Source: Scilla litardierei
Taxonomy: Eukaryota; Streptophyta; Magnoliopsida; Asparagales; Asparagaceae
Assembly: GCA_030789695.1 (NCBI GenBank)
Contig: CM061141.1
Span: forward strand, 169,708,807-169,772,806
Length of the DNA: 64,000 nucleotides
Direction of reading: 5' to 3'
The stretch's first letter is position 1; each line of letters begins with the position of its first letter. Made by a program: the position numbers and the translations under genes. Positions 61,586 through 64,000 of this stretch are shown piece after piece. A model generated the notes under the pieces. It had not been told where the DNA came from, did no database searches, and worked only from the letters and a program-made list of their open reading frames with translations.

Positions 61586-62440
61586 GTGGTTGAGGCTTCG
61601 AAAGGAAGAAATGAAGAAACATTGCATCCTTTGGTGCAATCATTGATTGAGCAATTTCAAGATGTATTCCCGGATGATCTACCACCTGGTTTGTCTCCAA
61701 TAAGAGGGATTGAGCATCAAATTGATCTTATACTGGTGCTCCTTTGCCAAACAAAGCTGCCTATCGGTGTAATCCAGAAGAAACCAAAGAGCTACTAAGG
61801 CAGGTGGAAGAATTGGTGGCTAGAGGATATGTTCGAGAAAGTATGAGCCCATGTTCTGTTCCAGCTTTGCTTGGTCCAAAGAAGGATGGTACTATGCGCA
61901 TGTGTGTTGATAGTAGGGCCATAAATAACATCAACATTAAGTATAGATATCCAATTCCTCGCTTGGATGATATGCTTGATGAGTTGCATGATTCTATTGT
62001 CTTCTCAAAGATTGATCTTCAGAATGAAGGAAAGAGATGAGTGGAAGACATCATTTAAAACTAAAGGAGGATTATATGAATGGAGGGTCATACCATTTGG
62101 ACTCACTAATTCTCCAAGTACTTTCATGAGGTTGATGAATGAGGTCCTACGTCCTTTCATCGGTAAGTTTGTCGTCGTATACTTTGATGATATTCTGGTT
62201 TATTCTAAGAATCATGAAGATCATTTGAAGCACTTAACAGATGTCTTTTCTGTTTTGAGGCAACAAAAACTTTTTGGAAAGTTGGAAAAATGTGAATTCT
62301 TCACTCCCAGTGTTGTTTTTCTTGGATATGTTGTTTCAAAGGATGGAATTTCTGTTGATCAATCCAAAGTTGAAGCTGAGAGATCTTGGCCAGTTCCAAC
62401 CAACGATCTGAAGTAAGAAGTTTCCATGGCCTTGCATCAT
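61586..62440 (+). pseudogene. Element B reverse transcriptase, with small deletions
   Basis: Motifs in order: [75 protein letters not shown] (first catalytic Asp present), then about 27 bp missing where A encodes the SGYYQIR block. It continues with [20 protein letters not shown] and [13 protein letters not shown] with FDD at 62183-62191. There is a frameshift near 61735 and another with the deletion near 62020. The frame ends at 62416. Confidence 0.88.
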
Positions 62441-62860
62441 TTTATAGAAGATTCATTAAAGATTTCAACACTCTATTGGCTCCTATAACTGAATGCATGA
62501 AGAAAGGTTCTTTCGAATGGACTAAGGCTGCTCATAATCCCTTTGAATCCATTAAGAAGAAACTTTGTGAAGCTCCAATTTTGGCTTTGTCCAATTTTGA
62601 TGATCTCTTTGAAGTGGAGTGTGATGCAAGTGGAGTAGGTCTTATTTCAGTGGGAAGTTGAATGGCTCCAGGAAGAATTACAGCACTTATGATAAAGAGT
62701 TCTATGCCATTGTAAGAGCTCTTGGTTATTGGAGTCATTATCTTCGCCCCAAGCAATTTGTTCTACATTCTGATCATCAAGCACTTAAGTTTATTAATGA
62801 ACAACACAAGTTGAATCAAAGGCATGCTAAATGGGTTGAATTTCTTCAACCCTTCGCATT
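62440..62860 (+). pseudogene. Element B RNase H, cut by element C
   Basis: [11 protein letters not shown] carries the first catalytic Asp that A has lost. A ~38-bp deletion then removes the segment that would lead to SEKLNGS (stop at 62661). The next phase holds NGSRKNYSTYDKEFYAIVRA (second acidic residue) and VLHSDHQALKF (third). Homology ends at AKWVEFLQPFAF, where the C LTR begins. Confidence 0.85.
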
Positions 62861-62975
62861 TGTTACTGTTTCAGAGTGTTTTCTCACTACAAGGCGTTGA
62901 CCGTGGATAACCCGGTCAACGTGGTCAAGGGGCTCACTTGGGTCCCTCGGGGGCTTCGAATCGATGCAGATGGGA

Positions 62976-63238
62976 TGAGGGGAAGCCTCGGCCCAGGTTG
63001 AGACGCTCGGCCTCGGTCGGACGAGCACGGCCTTGGAGGAAGGAAGACGAGGGGTAGCCTCAGTCGTCCAGCTAGATGCGCGGTCGGCGAAGGGCGAGGG
63101 GAAGCCTCGGCCCTAGTTGAGACGCTCGGCCTCGGTAGGATGTGCTCGGCCTCGGCGGGCGAACGGTGAGGGGAAGCCTCACTCGTCCAGCTGATTGTGT
63201 GGTTGGAGAGGGGCGAAGGGAAGCCTCGGCCCGTTGAT
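62976..63238. repeat. ~120-bp tandem repeat in the element C LTR
   Basis: About 2.2 imperfect copies. gaggggaagcctcggccc followed by gttgagacgctcggcctcgg occurs at 62977 and 63096, and cgtccagct with a gcggtcgg or tggttgg block occurs in each unit. It is R-U5 material on the minus strand. Confidence 0.75.
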
Positions 63239-63502
63239 CAGCTGTCCTCCTGTGTAGACGAGAACGCTCGTCAAGGGGCCGGACCTAGGTTCCGGCCAAA
63301 TCCCCTCCGATGCCTAAGTCAGATAGAGATCTGAAAGAGGATGCCCGGCGGAGACGGCTCGACTCGTGAGGAGATCGGAACGGCGTCTCACGGCGCGAGC
63401 GGGGGAGGAAGGTGATGAAATGGGGGAGCTAGGTCGTTGATGGAGTACCTTAGGTTTTAGATACCTGAGAAGCGGTCCCTTGTCCTGTCGTCCTCCTAGC
63501 CC

Positions 63503-63509
63503 CTTTATA
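63503..63509 (-). promoter_or_regulatory. Candidate TATA box of the element C LTR
   Basis: Minus-strand ctataaagg context, ~320 bp inside the LTR. It supports minus orientation and a start of transcription near 63475. Confidence 0.5.
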
Positions 63510-63829
63510 GACCTCCGCCGTGATTGTCCCCGACCCACGTCGCTCGTCTGCCCTCAATCGTGCCCCCTCAATCCGCCCCCCCCCGTCGCCGCTCCCTGTG
63601 CCATGCCAGCACCTCCCTAACTGCCATTAAGTGGTAGCGGGATCGAGGGGGCGGTTATCGCAGGAGTGGGCGAGTGGCCGGCGTGTTATCGGGGCCGGGT
63701 CGGATCGACATGTGGGGGGAGTCCCCCCTAGGGCCTTATCGAGTGGGCCTGAGTGCGCAGATGGGCTCTTGACCGGCGGTTGGGTCTCTGGGCTTGGGTC
63801 TTTCGGGCCTCAGTCAAATAGGCGTAACA

Positions 63830-63841
63830 ATTGCCCCCATC
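63830..63841 (-). promoter_or_regulatory. Polypurine tract of element C
   Basis: Minus-strand gatgggggcaat abuts TGTTACGCC. No tRNA-complementary PBS is seen on the plus strand here, so this LTR is the 3' one. Confidence 0.65.
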
Positions 63842-64000
63842 GGTCGGGTCGGTCGGCTTTGGCCGGTTCGGCTCGGCCGATGTGACTTCCGCCGACCTTG
63901 ACAGGCTCGACAGTCGATGCCGACTCATTTATTAGTCGTCATCATGAGTTGGCCCGTTCGATGCTTTTAAGGCGCGGGCTCCGAAGCGCCTTCGGTCCTC
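63842..64000 (-). other. Start of the element C internal region (3' untranslated end), cut by the window
   Basis: GC-rich sequence with ggtcgg, ggccgg and ggctcgg motifs. No protein domain is recognisable in 159 bp. Its place next to the PPT makes it the 3' end of the element's transcript. Confidence 0.55.

Larger units (their letters stand above)
58841..62860 (+). mobile_element. Ty3/gypsy element B, 5' part, interrupted by element C
   Basis: Same family and same satellite position as element A. 5' LTR 58841-59514, PBS 59518-59529, gag, protease, RT and most of RNase H. Sequence homologous to A stops at about 62860, where the LTR of element C begins. Integrase and the 3' LTR are not in the window. 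The left flank taatg corresponds to A's target duplication caatg with one change. B carries a partial duplication of its 5' region, a stop in gag, a protease frameshift, an RT deletion and an RNase H deletion. Confidence 0.9.
62861..63829 (-). repeat. 3' LTR of minus-strand element C (Ty3/gypsy-like)
   Basis: 969 bp bounded by tgttac...gtaaca, a 6-bp perfect inverted end with TG...CA. On the minus strand it starts TGTTACGCCTATTTG and is preceded by the purine-rich gatgggggcaat, a typical PPT. A TATA box (TATAAAG) lies at 63503-63509 minus. It is GC-rich and unlike anything else in the window. It interrupts element B at 62860; the second copy of a target duplication (gcatt predicted) would lie beyond the window. 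Confidence 0.75.

Noticed and set aside
62888..62900. cactacaagg near the start of element C as a CACTA transposon end
   Set aside because: No matching inverted terminus is visible. The TG...CA borders with an adjacent PPT explain the segment as an LTR.
44652..64000. Endogenous pararetrovirus or retrovirus
   Set aside because: LTRs, tRNA-iMet-type PBS, PPT and the gag-PR-RT-RH-IN order are those of Ty3/gypsy. No movement, coat or envelope-like frame is seen.

Overview
This window looks like plant nuclear heterochromatin and contains no convincing host gene. The sequence shows two unrelated tandem satellites, nested LTR retrotransposons and one 500-base run of N. The Ty3/gypsy families, the tRNA-iMet-type primer site and the GC-rich LTR cores fit an angiosperm. 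The GC-rich LTRs are reminiscent of monocots, but the species cannot be named from the sequence. Almost every reading frame over 60 codons is either a by-product of satellite monomers or part of a broken retroelement.

Layout. 1-6588 is a ~74-bp satellite (S74), interrupted at 193-562 by an unrelated single-copy insert that may be organellar DNA. At 6588 it changes abruptly into a ~330-bp satellite (S330). S330 fills four blocks (6589-14635, 17082-20235, 27732-44651, 49926-58840), about 37 kb in total. S330 monomers fall into roughly a dozen recognisable variants that recur in fixed order. They form a 12-monomer higher-order repeat of ~4.0 kb in the middle of the window and an 8-monomer form of ~2.65 kb near both sides.

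Insertions in S330. (1) 14636-17081 is a solo LTR. (2) 20236-27731 is a minus-strand LTR element with two ~3.57-kb LTRs, a perfect 5-bp target duplication (aatgc) and only 361 bp of internal sequence. (3) 44652-49925 is Ty3/gypsy element A, with complete LTRs, PBS, PPT and the target duplication caatg, but decayed gag-pol. (4) 58841-62860 is element B, the same family as A, cut in its RNase H region by (5). (5) 62861-64000 is the 3' LTR and start of the internal region of another minus-strand Ty3/gypsy-like element C, which runs off the window.

The most interesting result is large-scale. Elements A and B sit at the same base of the same satellite variant, with shared private variants in the flanks. 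The monomer order over ~8 kb upstream is colinear at an offset of ~13.8-14.2 kb. One retroelement insertion therefore appears to have been copied together with its satellite as a ~14-kb tandem segment. Higher-order satellite plus a gypsy family whose integrase frame runs into its 3' LTR makes this a candidate centromeric or pericentromeric array. That last step is inference and needs CENH3 or FISH data.
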